Positions 1 through 7,204 of a stretch of 20,178 nt of DNA are shown one piece after another. Position 1 is the stretch's first letter, and the number at the start of each line of letters is the position of its first letter. This DNA comes from a virus. The stretch is from positions 1 through 20,178 of the IMG/VR virus record IMGVR_UViG_3300046376_000161; one strand, written 5' to 3'. A program made the position numbers and the translations under genes. Below the pieces are notes generated by a model, which was not told the origin of the DNA, ran no database searches, and was given only the letters and a program-made list of their open reading frames with translations.

Positions 1-146
1 GGTGGGATGACGACGGCGAAGCCCTGGCCCGTCTTGCACGCTGCGGTGACGGCGCTCTGAATGGTGGGGTATCCGCTCTCACCGACGTAGAGGGTTTGAT
101 TGATTTGCGGCGTTTTGATCGGCCCCACGTTGGTCTGGTTTGGCAT
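1..146 (-). CDS. Tail fibre/spike N-terminus, probable pectin-lyase fold (partial)
   Basis: The reading frame starts at ATG (146-144) and runs off the left edge, giving 48 full residues. The start is supported by a GAGGGAG Shine-Dalgarno about eight bases upstream. After a polar leader the peptide reads YVGESGYPTIQSAVTAAC, then a Gly-rich turn and AVVIP. The pattern 'Y-x-TIQSAV-x-AAC ... V-x-IP' is typical of the first turn of right-handed parallel beta-helix (pectate-lyase-like) proteins, common in phage tail spikes and depolymerases. It follows the two fibre genes at the end of the tail module, as expected for a receptor-binding or polysaccharide-degrading appendage. The catalytic region lies outside the window, so enzymatic activity cannot be judged; a purely structural fibre is possible. 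Confidence 0.62.
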   Translation of the reverse strand, partial: MPNQTNVGPIKTPQINQTLYVGESGYPTIQSAVTAACKTGQGFAVVIP

Positions 147-170
147 GGTGTTGCTCCCTCTTTATGGCGT

Positions 171-479
171 TTATTCCTCGAACCAAGTTCCGGTCATGTT
201 GGCGTATAGTTGGCGGTCAATGCCGCCGATGAAGTTTTGAACGGTGACACTGTTGGGTGTGGTGTCAACCTGCATTGCGTTGTGGCATCGGGTCGGCCAT
301 GCGAAGCTGTTGCCTCCGATTTCGTCTTGTCGGATAAGGAAGCTGTAGAGAACGCCTGGGGTCATGTTTTTTAAGTTGACGGTGGTGACGTTGCTATACA
401 TGTCGATGATCCAGCACTCGGCATACAGGCCGTCGAAGGTCATCACGTTTGCCGATTCGAGTTCGAGAGTTCGTCTCAT
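171..479 (-). CDS. Small tail-fibre-domain protein (102 aa)
   Basis: The gene starts at ATG 479, overlapping the upstream fibre stop in an ATGA junction, and encodes 102 residues. Residues about 22-100 match the C-terminal domain of the upstream 227-aa protein: both have a W-x-I strand, 'N/DVT', 'G-x-LY-(S/T)', 'QD-x-x-GG-x-x-FAWP', then 'S-x-(T/V)-Q-x-FI' and a final 'LYA ... GT(W/Y)'. This domain occurs in many phage tail appendages. Here it is almost the whole protein, so it looks like a duplicated distal domain made as a separate subunit. A longer in-frame version starting further upstream would overlap the neighbouring fibre gene and has a basic, low-quality N-terminus, so I reject it. 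Role inferred: fibre tip or receptor-contact subunit, or a chaperone-like partner of the larger fibre. Confidence 0.75.
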   Translation of the reverse strand: MRRTLELESANVMTFDGLYAECWIIDMYSNVTTVNLKNMTPGVLYSFLIRQDEIGGNSFAWPTRCHNAMQVDTTPNSVTVQNFIGGIDRQLYANMTGTWFEE

Positions 480-1159
480 GACCAATAGGTTCCCGGTGCG
501 ACGGCGTACAAGTTGCCATCTGAAGCGGCGATAAAGGTCTGGATAGTCGAGGCACTTGGATCGGGATTGACGGAGGTGGCATTGGCGAAGTTGGGGGGCC
601 ATGCAAAGGCGTGGCCTCCGGCGGGGTCTTGAGTGACGATCATGGTGTAGAGATTTCCGGTGACACATCCGGTACACGTCGATGAGGTCACGTCTGCGCT
701 AAGGAATATCTGCCATGCGGTCAGAAGTGAGCCGTCAAAGTGGGGCGTGGGGCTGAAGGGTACGGTGATGAGTTGATTGCTGAGTTGTGGCGGAAGCGGC
801 GGCGGCGGCTGATTCGGGTCGATGGGATCGGTAAAGTCGAGGTCAATGGCGGGGCCGCTTGAAAAGCGGTAGGCATTGGTTTGCAGAATGTCACCGTTTC
901 CGTTACGAACCGTCGCGGTGTAGTAGGTTCCGGGGGGAAAGATGATGTCGTTGGGCTGCAACTGGATCGAGAACGCGGTGGCTGGGGGTACGGGCGTCGC
1001 AGCCGTGGCGGTCGCGCCTGAGAGTGAGCCTGTATCCGGGCCTCCGATGCCGTGTGCTTTCGGGCTTATACTTCCATAGCCGCACAACATAAACGACACG
1101 GTTGAGCCTGGATCAATTAGGCCGTCAATGGTGAGCAAGGTGCCTGTGACCGTTACCAT
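476..1159 (-). CDS. Tail fibre/appendage protein, two beta domains
   Basis: 227 residues from ATG 1159, with GAGG seven bases upstream and nine bases after the hydrolase stop. Residues 1-110 look like an Ig-like beta sandwich: alternating hydrophobic strands, 'TIDGLIDPGSTVSF' at the start and 'PPGTYYTATVRNGNGDIL' near 75-92. A poly-proline hinge (about 112-125, PIDPNQPPPPLPPQ) leads to a second domain (about 137-227) with the FAWP motif, repeated in the next gene. Small modular beta proteins of this type, next to core and lysis genes, are tail fibres or fibre adaptors in podoviruses. No catalytic motif is seen. Family recognition is by pattern only; it could instead be a capsid decoration protein, but its position near the end of the tail block favours a fibre. 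Confidence 0.7.
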   Translation of the reverse strand: MVTVTGTLLTIDGLIDPGSTVSFMLCGYGSISPKAHGIGGPDTGSLSGATATAATPVPPATAFSIQLQPNDIIFPPGTYYTATVRNGNGDILQTNAYRFSSGPAIDLDFTDPIDPNQPPPPLPPQLSNQLITVPFSPTPHFDGSLLTAWQIFLSADVTSSTCTGCVTGNLYTMIVTQDPAGGHAFAWPPNFANATSVNPDPSASTIQTFIAASDGNLYAVAPGTYWS

Positions 1160-1168
1160 TTCAGTACC

Positions 1169-1600
1169 TCATCCGAAGAAAGTTAACTGGCTTACCTGCG
1201 CGATGCGTGGATGCTCTTGCAGGTTCGCGGTGACGTTTTGCCGGAACCAATCGCGGTTGAGGTTGTGCATTTCGCAGTAATAGAGGGAGACGGCTTTGCC
1301 GTCTTCTCCCTCCACGTTCACGGCGCTGTCGTCGGCGGTGCCGTAGTAAACGTTGTCAATCTCCGCAAGCAGCTTGCGGAACGTGAGGTCTCGCGGCTCG
1401 ATGGGGGGCTGTGGGGCGTGAACGGTTCCGGCGTACTGCGGCGCGGTCTCGATCACTGTCAGCCAGTCCCCCCATCCGGCCTCCACGCGGTTCTTGATGA
1501 CCTGGGCGATGGCGAGCATGGTGTCGGTGCCGCCATAGCGGTATCCCTCCGCGATGACGAAGGACACAAGACGGGCCTTGATGTAGTTCTCGAAGGTCAA
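1169..1600 (-). CDS. SleB-like cell-wall hydrolase
   Basis: A 143-residue protein initiated at TTG 1600, chosen because AGGAGA lies five bases upstream and the start overlaps the preceding stop as TTGA. A TTG at 1642 would add 14 residues but lacks a clear ribosome site. Residues 14-42 (FVIAEGYRYGG ... MLAIAQVIKNRVEAG) match the start of the SleB/CwlJ-type hydrolase family, where the Glu after Ala (here E18) is the proposed catalytic acid and A-x-V-x-x-NR follows. The C-terminus (SLYYCEMHNLNRDWF ... RIAQVSQLTFF) fits the closing 'YHA ... W ... I-x-x-H-x-FY' pattern. The predicted role is cleavage of host peptidoglycan, as an endolysin or a virion-carried lysin. No signal peptide or membrane segment is seen, and no holin lies in the window. 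Confidence 0.72.
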   Translation of the reverse strand: MTFENYIKARLVSFVIAEGYRYGGTDTMLAIAQVIKNRVEAGWGDWLTVIETAPQYAGTVHAPQPPIEPRDLTFRKLLAEIDNVYYGTADDSAVNVEGEDGKAVSLYYCEMHNLNRDWFRQNVTANLQEHPRIAQVSQLTFFG

Positions 1601-1800
1601 TGCGCTCTCCTGTGATCTTTGCGGCTGTCGGCTCTGGGCCAAGGGTTCTCAGTGCAATCCCTGACGAGTGGAAGGCAACCCGCGCATAGCTGGTTGTAGA
1701 CGTGTTTGTCATTCGTCGATTTCAGAATGATCGTGGCGCGGCGCGTACAAAACTGGCAGTCGGGCCGTGCGCTCGCGCATCCGCTATTGCCGAATCTCAT
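1597..1800 (-). CDS. Small CxxC protein, putative zinc binding (67 aa)
   Basis: A 67-residue ORF from ATG 1800, overlapping the upstream stop as ATGA and preceded by a GAGGGGAAGG ribosome site. Its stop overlaps the hydrolase start. It has two CxxC pairs, C15-C18 (DCQFC) and C39-C42 (LCAGC), about 20 residues apart, plus C8 and C49. The two pairs fit a treble-clef or zinc-ribbon fold binding one zinc ion; the tail is basic (RADSRKDHRRAH). I do not recognise the family. The coupled start and stop and the paired cysteines argue that it is real. Candidate roles include nucleic-acid or protein binding; nothing in the sequence selects one. Confidence 0.6.
   Translation of the reverse strand: MRFGNSGCASARPDCQFCTRRATIILKSTNDKHVYNQLCAGCLPLVRDCTENPWPRADSRKDHRRAH
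1606..1611 (-). promoter_or_regulatory. Ribosome binding site setting the TTG start of the hydrolase
   Basis: On the minus strand the sequence AGGAGA stands five bases before TTG 1600. It decides the start of the SleB-like gene and lies inside the end of the upstream CxxC gene, giving a coupled TTGA junction. Confidence 0.65.
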
Positions 1801-2510
1801 AGCCTTCCCCTCTTCCTGCGGTAGTCGAGTAGCTGTTCGAGATAGAACTCGCTGGCCTCGTTGTGTACGACTGGCCCAAAGGCGCGGTCTACTTCGCTCT
1901 CATCCAGCACGCCTTTAATAACCATTGCAAGCAGGGCGGTGCGCCATCCGCGATATTTCTCTGAGGTCGGTACGTCGAACTCGTTGAAGCGCATGACTCC
2001 CCACTCTGGGCATCTTGGGTACTGCAAATATGTAACGTATTCCGCTACACGCTGGCCGTCCTTCCATACCCACGCGCTGATTCCAACCCGGTCGAGTATG
2101 ACTACATCGTGTAACCAGAAACGCGCGGTCGAACGGGTGCGCTGTACGGGGATGGTGATACCTGTCTTGTGGTCGATGTCCCACACCCAATCGACGGCGG
2201 GTTCGACGCTGCAATTCACTCCGGCGTCGATGAGTTTCTGAAAGACGGCGTGCGGGTGAAGGATGTTGACTAGGCGCATCTCTTCGTTCTCTTTGCCCAT
2301 CCAACGCTGCTGTCCTTCCCATCGCTGCGCGGCGTGAGCGCGATAGCTCTCCTCGTAGGCCCTGGCCTCGGCCTCGATGAGTTCGGCGCTGCTGCTATCG
2401 GTGTAGGGCAGGGGATCATTGACGACGGGCGTGGGTAGCTCGTCGTCATAGGGGAGGTTGACGCGCTTGAGGTTCGAGTAAACGGTTCCGGCCTGGGGTA
2501 TGTTGCTCAC
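1797..2510 (-). CDS. Conserved-looking phage protein of unknown function (237 aa)
   Basis: 237 residues from GTG 2510 (GTGA overlap with the upstream gene; AGGAG eight bases before the start). The first 70 residues are polar and Glu-rich with a predicted helix (SAELIEAEARAYEESYRAH). Residues 75-215 form a compact mixed domain: 'EEMRLVNILHPHAVFQKLIDAG', then 'RFWLHDVVILDRVGISAWVW' and 'GQRVAEYVTYLQYPRCPEWG'. The C-terminus is helical ('YRGWRTALLAMVIKGVLDE', 'EFYLEQLLDYRRKRGRL'). No catalytic motif, signal or membrane segment is visible. I recall similar proteins near internal virion proteins in environmental phages, but they have no assigned function. Context suggests a virion component or assembly factor. 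Confidence 0.8.
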   Translation of the reverse strand: MSNIPQAGTVYSNLKRVNLPYDDELPTPVVNDPLPYTDSSSAELIEAEARAYEESYRAHAAQRWEGQQRWMGKENEEMRLVNILHPHAVFQKLIDAGVNCSVEPAVDWVWDIDHKTGITIPVQRTRSTARFWLHDVVILDRVGISAWVWKDGQRVAEYVTYLQYPRCPEWGVMRFNEFDVPTSEKYRGWRTALLAMVIKGVLDESEVDRAFGPVVHNEASEFYLEQLLDYRRKRGRL

Positions 2511-5140
2511 GGTTGGGTCTCCTGTGGCTCGTCGGCGGTGTCGGTTTCTGGCGGCGGTGCTTCATGCATCTTGCGAATGATGTCCGCGAAGACAGGGGCA
2601 TAGACGCCTGGGTTAGTTCCGGCGCGTGCGGCTTGATAGGCGAGTTTCGCCATGAGGGGATGGGTGATGATCTGTTTGAGGATGAGGGCGGCTCCTACTT
2701 TGTGCGTTACCGCGCCCAATATCCCGCGCGGCACAATATTCGCAACCCCCTCCATCCCGGCTCCGGTGGCGATGTGGTGCCATCCATTTCTGGCGAGGTC
2801 GTAATACCACTTCTGTTTCGCGTTCGCGGCGGCTTCCTGCGCTGCTGCCTTCTGTTTGTATTCGGCTACGTTGGCCTTGTTGACCTGCTGCCTCTGCTGG
2901 TCTTTCTGCTGGTACTCCTCCATCGCTCCCTGATGCTGCTGTGCGGCTTCGGCCTTCGCTGCTGCGGTCGCGGCCTTGTCTGCGGCTGGCTCTCCGGCAA
3001 GGTCGTTAATCATGTTGTTCATGGCCTCATACCGCTCTGGGCCAAGCGTGTTGCTCATGCGCGGTGCGCCTACATCGTTGACGAGTGACTTCCATCCGGC
3101 TTGCAGTTTGCGGACGTTGAAATTGCCTGTGCGGTCGGCTCCCTCGAAGGCTTTGGTAAAGGCGTCGTCGACGCGCTTGACGAGATAACCGTTGTTGAAC
3201 TGCGATCTGGCAATTGCAAGGTCGGTGGGAGTTCCGGCGCGGCCTAGATAGGGGTCGCTGCCGTTGAACATCTGGTGCATCTCATCGGTCAGTGCTGCAA
3301 GTCGCTGGCGGCTGGCTTGCCCCGTCTTGCCGATGAGGTCATTCATCTCATCGTTGATGGTGCGGAAGCTGCCTCCCGGTCGATCTTTGGTCAGATTCTC
3401 CCACTGGTTGTACATCTCCTTTGGCCCACGCATCATCTCTTCTGCGGCGTCTCCCATGTCCCCCACGCGAGAGAGGGCGGTGTCTACGTCAACAGGTGCA
3501 AAGGTGGGCTGATGCAGGTAGGGGGAGTATTCATGCTGCGGTAGTAGTTGCTGATACTCCCTCATCTGCTGCATGACGTCGTTATGACTTTGCAGGATGT
3601 CGGCCTGTCTTGCGGGTGGGAGTCTGCTAAAGTTCGGGTCTTGCACGATGCTTTCAATCCGGTCTAGGTGACGCGCTGCCAAGTCCGCGTCGGTGGTGAG
3701 AATGCTTGGGCCTCCGGTGGTGGTGTCCTGCCGAATTACTGAGCCTGGGCGAACGCTGGTCTTATATTCGGTGGCTTGCATGATCGGCTCTTTGTGAGAG
3801 AACGGCGATGTGGGCGGTTCCTCTGGCCCTTGCTGTAACCACATGGGCGAAGACTCGCGCGGTGGCGTCGTCGGCTCTGGTGGCTGCGGCTCCGGCGATG
3901 GCACTCCGTTTCGTTCGGTGCTGAATACCGCTCCCGGCTCCTCGGCATACCTGGGGAGGTCGAATGGAACCTGCTCTCCCTCCCACGGCTTCCTGTTGCC
4001 GCTGCCCTTGCCTTCGACGACGCGAGTGCCTACTTGCTTGTATCGCGCTCCGGCTTCGTGCAAGAGGTCTCCGGCCTCCTCGGTCTGCGACCATCCCGGT
4101 ATGCGGAACTGGTACGGCTCGGTGGCGCTCTGGCTGGGTAGTCCTAGCTGCTGAATGTTGGTGGGGGTGCCGCTCTCGTCAACAGCGCGGTACTTGTTCA
4201 AGTCGGCAAGCTGCTCCGCTGTCATGCCCTGCGCGGCCTCTTGCTCATGCGCGGCGAAGCGTTCGGCGGCGGGTGGACGCGCGGCGGGTGCGGCGGGTGC
4301 GGGTGGAGTAGGTGGCGGCTCGGCGGGGGTGTGGATCGGCGGGGCGAGTGGCTTGGCCGCTTCTACTGCGGCTGCGGCTTCACTCTTCAACCGCGCGAGA
4401 TATTCCCCCAATGGGCCTATCCCTGCTCCCGCTCCCATGTGGATCGCGCCGGAGAGGATCGCATTTTCTATCCCCTGTTCTTTGTCGCCTCCACTCATGA
4501 GGTAGCTCTGCACTCCTCCTGCGGCGGCGGTTCTGGCGGCTGGTACAACGGCGTGGATCGCGCGGAGTCCTATCCCTGCGGCCTGTTTGAGAACGGGGTG
4601 CAGCTTGTCGAAGGTCTCCGCGACGTTGGCCGCTTGCTTCAACGTCTTTGCGATCTCTGTTCCTCCGACAAGTGAGGAGGCTCCCGCGCCTCCCATTCCG
4701 AGTAGGGAGGCAATCGCCTCGAAGCCTAGATAGTCGGCTCCCATCGCGCCAGAGTGTTCGCCAAACCCGCCTGGGTCTGTCCATCCCTTCATCTTTCCCT
4801 GCTCTGCCAGCCATGCGGCGGCGCTCTGCATGTGCTGGCGTGCGGCGGCGGGGATGATTCCGCTCGCATGATCGTTGACGATCTTCAGAATCCCTGCGGC
4901 GGCGTTGGCCGCTTCTTTCGCTCCCCCAACGGCCTCCGAATAGTAGGGGTTTCCGCTCTCCATCAAGTCGGATGCAGCGCCTAACATGCTCTGCGGTTTC
5001 GCTCCCGGCATGGCGACGGTGGTTCCTCCCGGTGGCGGTTGATCCGCTCCCGGCATGGCGACGGTGGTTCCTCCCGGTGGCGGCTGATCCGCTCCCGGCA
5101 TCGCTACCGTTATTCCGCCCGGTGGTGGTTGGTCGGCCAT
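2507..5140 (-). CDS. Large internal virion/ejection protein candidate (877 aa)
   Basis: 877 residues from ATG 5140, directly abutting the upstream TAA. The N-terminus has three copies of a 15-residue unit, ADQPPPGG(I/T)TVAMPG (residues 2-46). An Ala/Gly-rich, partly hydrophobic part follows (about 50-250), then a Pro-rich hinge (about 265-295). Residues about 717-777 form an Ala/Gln/Lys-rich coiled coil. A hydrophobic segment near 805-840 (ILGAVTHKVGAALILKQIIT) is followed by an acidic tail. Size, Ala/Gln bias, coiled coil and position after the nozzle and another internal protein match the large DNA-ejection proteins of podoviruses (compare T7 gp15/gp16 by position, not sequence). No lytic transglycosylase motif is visible. 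The hydrophobic segment might contact the host membrane during ejection. Confidence 0.68.
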   Translation of the reverse strand: MADQPPPGGITVAMPGADQPPPGGTTVAMPGADQPPPGGTTVAMPGAKPQSMLGAASDLMESGNPYYSEAVGGAKEAANAAAGILKIVNDHASGIIPAAARQHMQSAAAWLAEQGKMKGWTDPGGFGEHSGAMGADYLGFEAIASLLGMGGAGASSLVGGTEIAKTLKQAANVAETFDKLHPVLKQAAGIGLRAIHAVVPAARTAAAGGVQSYLMSGGDKEQGIENAILSGAIHMGAGAGIGPLGEYLARLKSEAAAAVEAAKPLAPPIHTPAEPPPTPPAPAAPAARPPAAERFAAHEQEAAQGMTAEQLADLNKYRAVDESGTPTNIQQLGLPSQSATEPYQFRIPGWSQTEEAGDLLHEAGARYKQVGTRVVEGKGSGNRKPWEGEQVPFDLPRYAEEPGAVFSTERNGVPSPEPQPPEPTTPPRESSPMWLQQGPEEPPTSPFSHKEPIMQATEYKTSVRPGSVIRQDTTTGGPSILTTDADLAARHLDRIESIVQDPNFSRLPPARQADILQSHNDVMQQMREYQQLLPQHEYSPYLHQPTFAPVDVDTALSRVGDMGDAAEEMMRGPKEMYNQWENLTKDRPGGSFRTINDEMNDLIGKTGQASRQRLAALTDEMHQMFNGSDPYLGRAGTPTDLAIARSQFNNGYLVKRVDDAFTKAFEGADRTGNFNVRKLQAGWKSLVNDVGAPRMSNTLGPERYEAMNNMINDLAGEPAADKAATAAAKAEAAQQHQGAMEEYQQKDQQRQQVNKANVAEYKQKAAAQEAAANAKQKWYYDLARNGWHHIATGAGMEGVANIVPRGILGAVTHKVGAALILKQIITHPLMAKLAYQAARAGTNPGVYAPVFADIIRKMHEAPPPETDTADEPQETQP
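5003..5137 (-). repeat. Three tandem 45-bp coding repeats at the start of the 877-aa virion gene
   Basis: Three in-frame 45-base units encode ADQPPPGG(I/T)TVAMPG. The two inner units (about 5003-5092) differ at a single base, while the outermost unit next to the start codon differs at many positions, most of them synonymous. This points to one older and one recent duplication. Each unit contains an ATG without a ribosome site, so internal starts are unlikely. Confidence 0.95.
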
Positions 5141-7189
5141 TTATTGCGCTCCTGCTGTCGGCAAATTGTGGTAGGTCTTGCCGTCCTTCTCGTAGTAGCC
5201 AACGATGTTTCCGTTGACGATGTAGGCGTGTCCGTCGATGGGTACTCCGGCTGCGGTTGCCTTCTGAATTAACTGCGGGTCGGCTGCTGCTGGCGCTGGC
5301 TGCGCGGCTCCTGCGGCTGGGGCGGCTCCTGCGGCTGGCGGCATGACGGCGTACCGATGTAGTAACTGCTGCGTCGGCGCGTCGAAAAATTCATGTACTG
5401 GTAGCTCTTGCCCTGTTCCTGTCTTGTACTTCTGAAACATCGCTCCCACCTTCCCACCTGTGAGGCGTAGAACTTCATGGAGGGCAGAGTCGCGGATGCT
5501 TTGGACGGGGGAGGTTATCTGGTTTCTTATGCGGTTTCCTTCTGCCTCTCCAATTACTCCCTGCATGACGAGCTTGCCCGTCTCTCCGGTGAAGAAGTTG
5601 GCATCCGTGTTGTAGTCCGCTGCCGCGCCTGAGAGGTTTTTCCCGGTGAGGAGAGACACGGAATCTCCCAGCCTTGCCGAAGTCTTCAATGCATTTTGCG
5701 CGTGGGAGAGTGCCGTCGATAGCTGCTTGATGCTGTCTGCATCGCCCTTGGTTTTGAAGTTCTGTTTGGTGTCATAACGGGCGTCGGTAAAGGTCGGGTC
5801 GTAGTTCATTACCTGCTGGCGGAAGGCGATGTTTTGCGGACTCCGGCTTGCGGTCGGCATCTTCACATCGCCGTTGGCGGTGGATTTGATGAGTTGCCAG
5901 TTGGATTCTGGAAGTCCAGACGCTTTCAGATATTCCTCGCCATGTAATCCTGCCGCTCCCTCCTGCACTCCTCCTGCAAGATTGTTGGCTTGGCGGGTGT
6001 GTAGGTCTGCCTCGGCGCGGCTGTTGGCGGCGGCGGCGTGGTGCGCGTCGATCTGGGCTTGAATGGCTGGGGTGTTTTGCAGCGTGTCCAGTGCGGCTTT
6101 AGATTGCGCTCGCTTGGCGGGATCGGGGTTGCTTTGTGCGTCACGCGCTAGTTCTGCGGCTGTCTTCGGCCCTTGATTATTCTTCTCCCAATTGTTCCGC
6201 AAGCCAACAAACTGCGCGATGAGGGCTTGATTCCCGGCGCGAACCTTTCCGGTCTTCTCGTTAGGAGATGCGTTTTTGGATGAGAGTGTGGGTTCTCCGG
6301 TCTTCGGGTCAACCTTGAGTTGCAGAACTTGATTGTCGGGGCCTGTGCCAACGGGTCTCTCATCGTCGCCGGGGTCTGTGGCGATGGCATGAAGTTCGGT
6401 TCCTCCTCCCGCCTTCGGTACTGCGGCAACTTTCAGAGTGAGGTCAGTGTGGGCCTTAAAGAAGTCGGGGTTTGAGTCCATGACTTTCTTCAGGTCGTCG
6501 AATCCGTTGATAACTCCGAAGTCTTTGGCGTTGGGGCTGCTGGCTAACCCGTCGCGGTATGCGTTCATAAGCTGGGCGGATTGGTCATCAACGCTGGTTT
6601 TCAACTGCTGCGAAGTCAGCATCCCTTGATAAAGCCGTTGCTGCACAAGCGCATTGTTTGCCTTGTTTTGGGTCTCCTTTTGCAGCGCGTCGTTCTGCTG
6701 ATTGGCGTCCTTGGTGGCCTGATCCTGCCGTTGCTGGGGCAGTTGCAACCCGGATTCAATCCCCCCGGCTGCGGCGCGTCCGAAGCCTCCCGGCCCCGGC
6801 CCTGCGGCGAAGCCCTGGGCGAGTCCCCCCAGCGCGGCCTGAGCTACCCGGCCCCACTTTTCGCCTCCGGTCGAAGGGTCATGGGTGACTTCCACGGTGC
6901 CGTCTGCCTTCTTCGTAATGTGGATGGTTTTGTCGCCTCCAAGCAGGGTTCCAACCGAGTCCAGAACACGCGCTAAACGGCCATGATGGACGGCGGCGGC
7001 GGCGGCTTCGATGGTGTTTGGATCGGCGCTGGCGGGGGGCTGATTGGGGGTCTGCGGGGGCGTCTGATCGGGGGGCTGAGGGGGTGCGGCGGGGGCGGAA
7101 TCGGGGGCATACGGGGGCTGCTGGGCCATCGTTGCGGCCTGTGTCATCTGGTCGATTGCATCCTGCGGATTGACTCCTAAACCGTCCAT
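5141..7189 (-). CDS. Internal virion protein candidate (682 aa)
   Basis: 682 residues from ATG 7189, with AAGGAGAG six bases upstream. The N-terminus is Pro/Gln/Ala-rich (about 20-60) and followed by a Gly/Ala-rich region (about 115-150, AALGGLAQGFAAGPGPGG) with membrane-active character. The centre is long, helical and rich in Gln, Asn, Ala and Lys (about 150-420). Residues around 540-620 (QGVIGEAEGNRIRNQI, SALHEVLRLTGGKVGAMFQKY) form a better ordered helical domain. An Ala/Pro linker precedes a small beta-like tail ending GHAYIVNGNIVGYYEKDGK. The stop abuts the next gene. Composition and position between two other Ala/Gln-rich proteins suggest an inner-core or ejection protein. No enzymatic motif is recognised. 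Confidence 0.68.
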   Translation of the reverse strand: MDGLGVNPQDAIDQMTQAATMAQQPPYAPDSAPAAPPQPPDQTPPQTPNQPPASADPNTIEAAAAAVHHGRLARVLDSVGTLLGGDKTIHITKKADGTVEVTHDPSTGGEKWGRVAQAALGGLAQGFAAGPGPGGFGRAAAGGIESGLQLPQQRQDQATKDANQQNDALQKETQNKANNALVQQRLYQGMLTSQQLKTSVDDQSAQLMNAYRDGLASSPNAKDFGVINGFDDLKKVMDSNPDFFKAHTDLTLKVAAVPKAGGGTELHAIATDPGDDERPVGTGPDNQVLQLKVDPKTGEPTLSSKNASPNEKTGKVRAGNQALIAQFVGLRNNWEKNNQGPKTAAELARDAQSNPDPAKRAQSKAALDTLQNTPAIQAQIDAHHAAAANSRAEADLHTRQANNLAGGVQEGAAGLHGEEYLKASGLPESNWQLIKSTANGDVKMPTASRSPQNIAFRQQVMNYDPTFTDARYDTKQNFKTKGDADSIKQLSTALSHAQNALKTSARLGDSVSLLTGKNLSGAAADYNTDANFFTGETGKLVMQGVIGEAEGNRIRNQITSPVQSIRDSALHEVLRLTGGKVGAMFQKYKTGTGQELPVHEFFDAPTQQLLHRYAVMPPAAGAAPAAGAAQPAPAAADPQLIQKATAAGVPIDGHAYIVNGNIVGYYEKDGKTYHNLPTAGAQ
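5304..5338 (-). repeat. Short 18-base tandem repeat in an Ala/Pro linker
   Basis: Two copies of a 17-base sequence with an 18-base period encode the Ala-Pro-Ala-Ala-Gly linker near residue 620 of the 682-aa virion protein. This is simple low-complexity expansion in a flexible hinge. Confidence 0.7.
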
Positions 7190-7204
7190 AAATTGCTCTC
7201 CTTC

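Noticed and set aside
1-1159. Diversity-generating retroelement near the fibre genes
   Set aside because: No reverse transcriptase or template/variable repeat pair is visible; the two fibre domains are too diverged at DNA level.
2513-3088. Long plus-strand open frame (191 codons)
   Set aside because: It lies antisense to the well-supported 877-aa virion gene, has no clear ribosome site and gives an odd Leu/Gly/Cys-rich peptide; antisense frames are common in GC-rich coding DNA.
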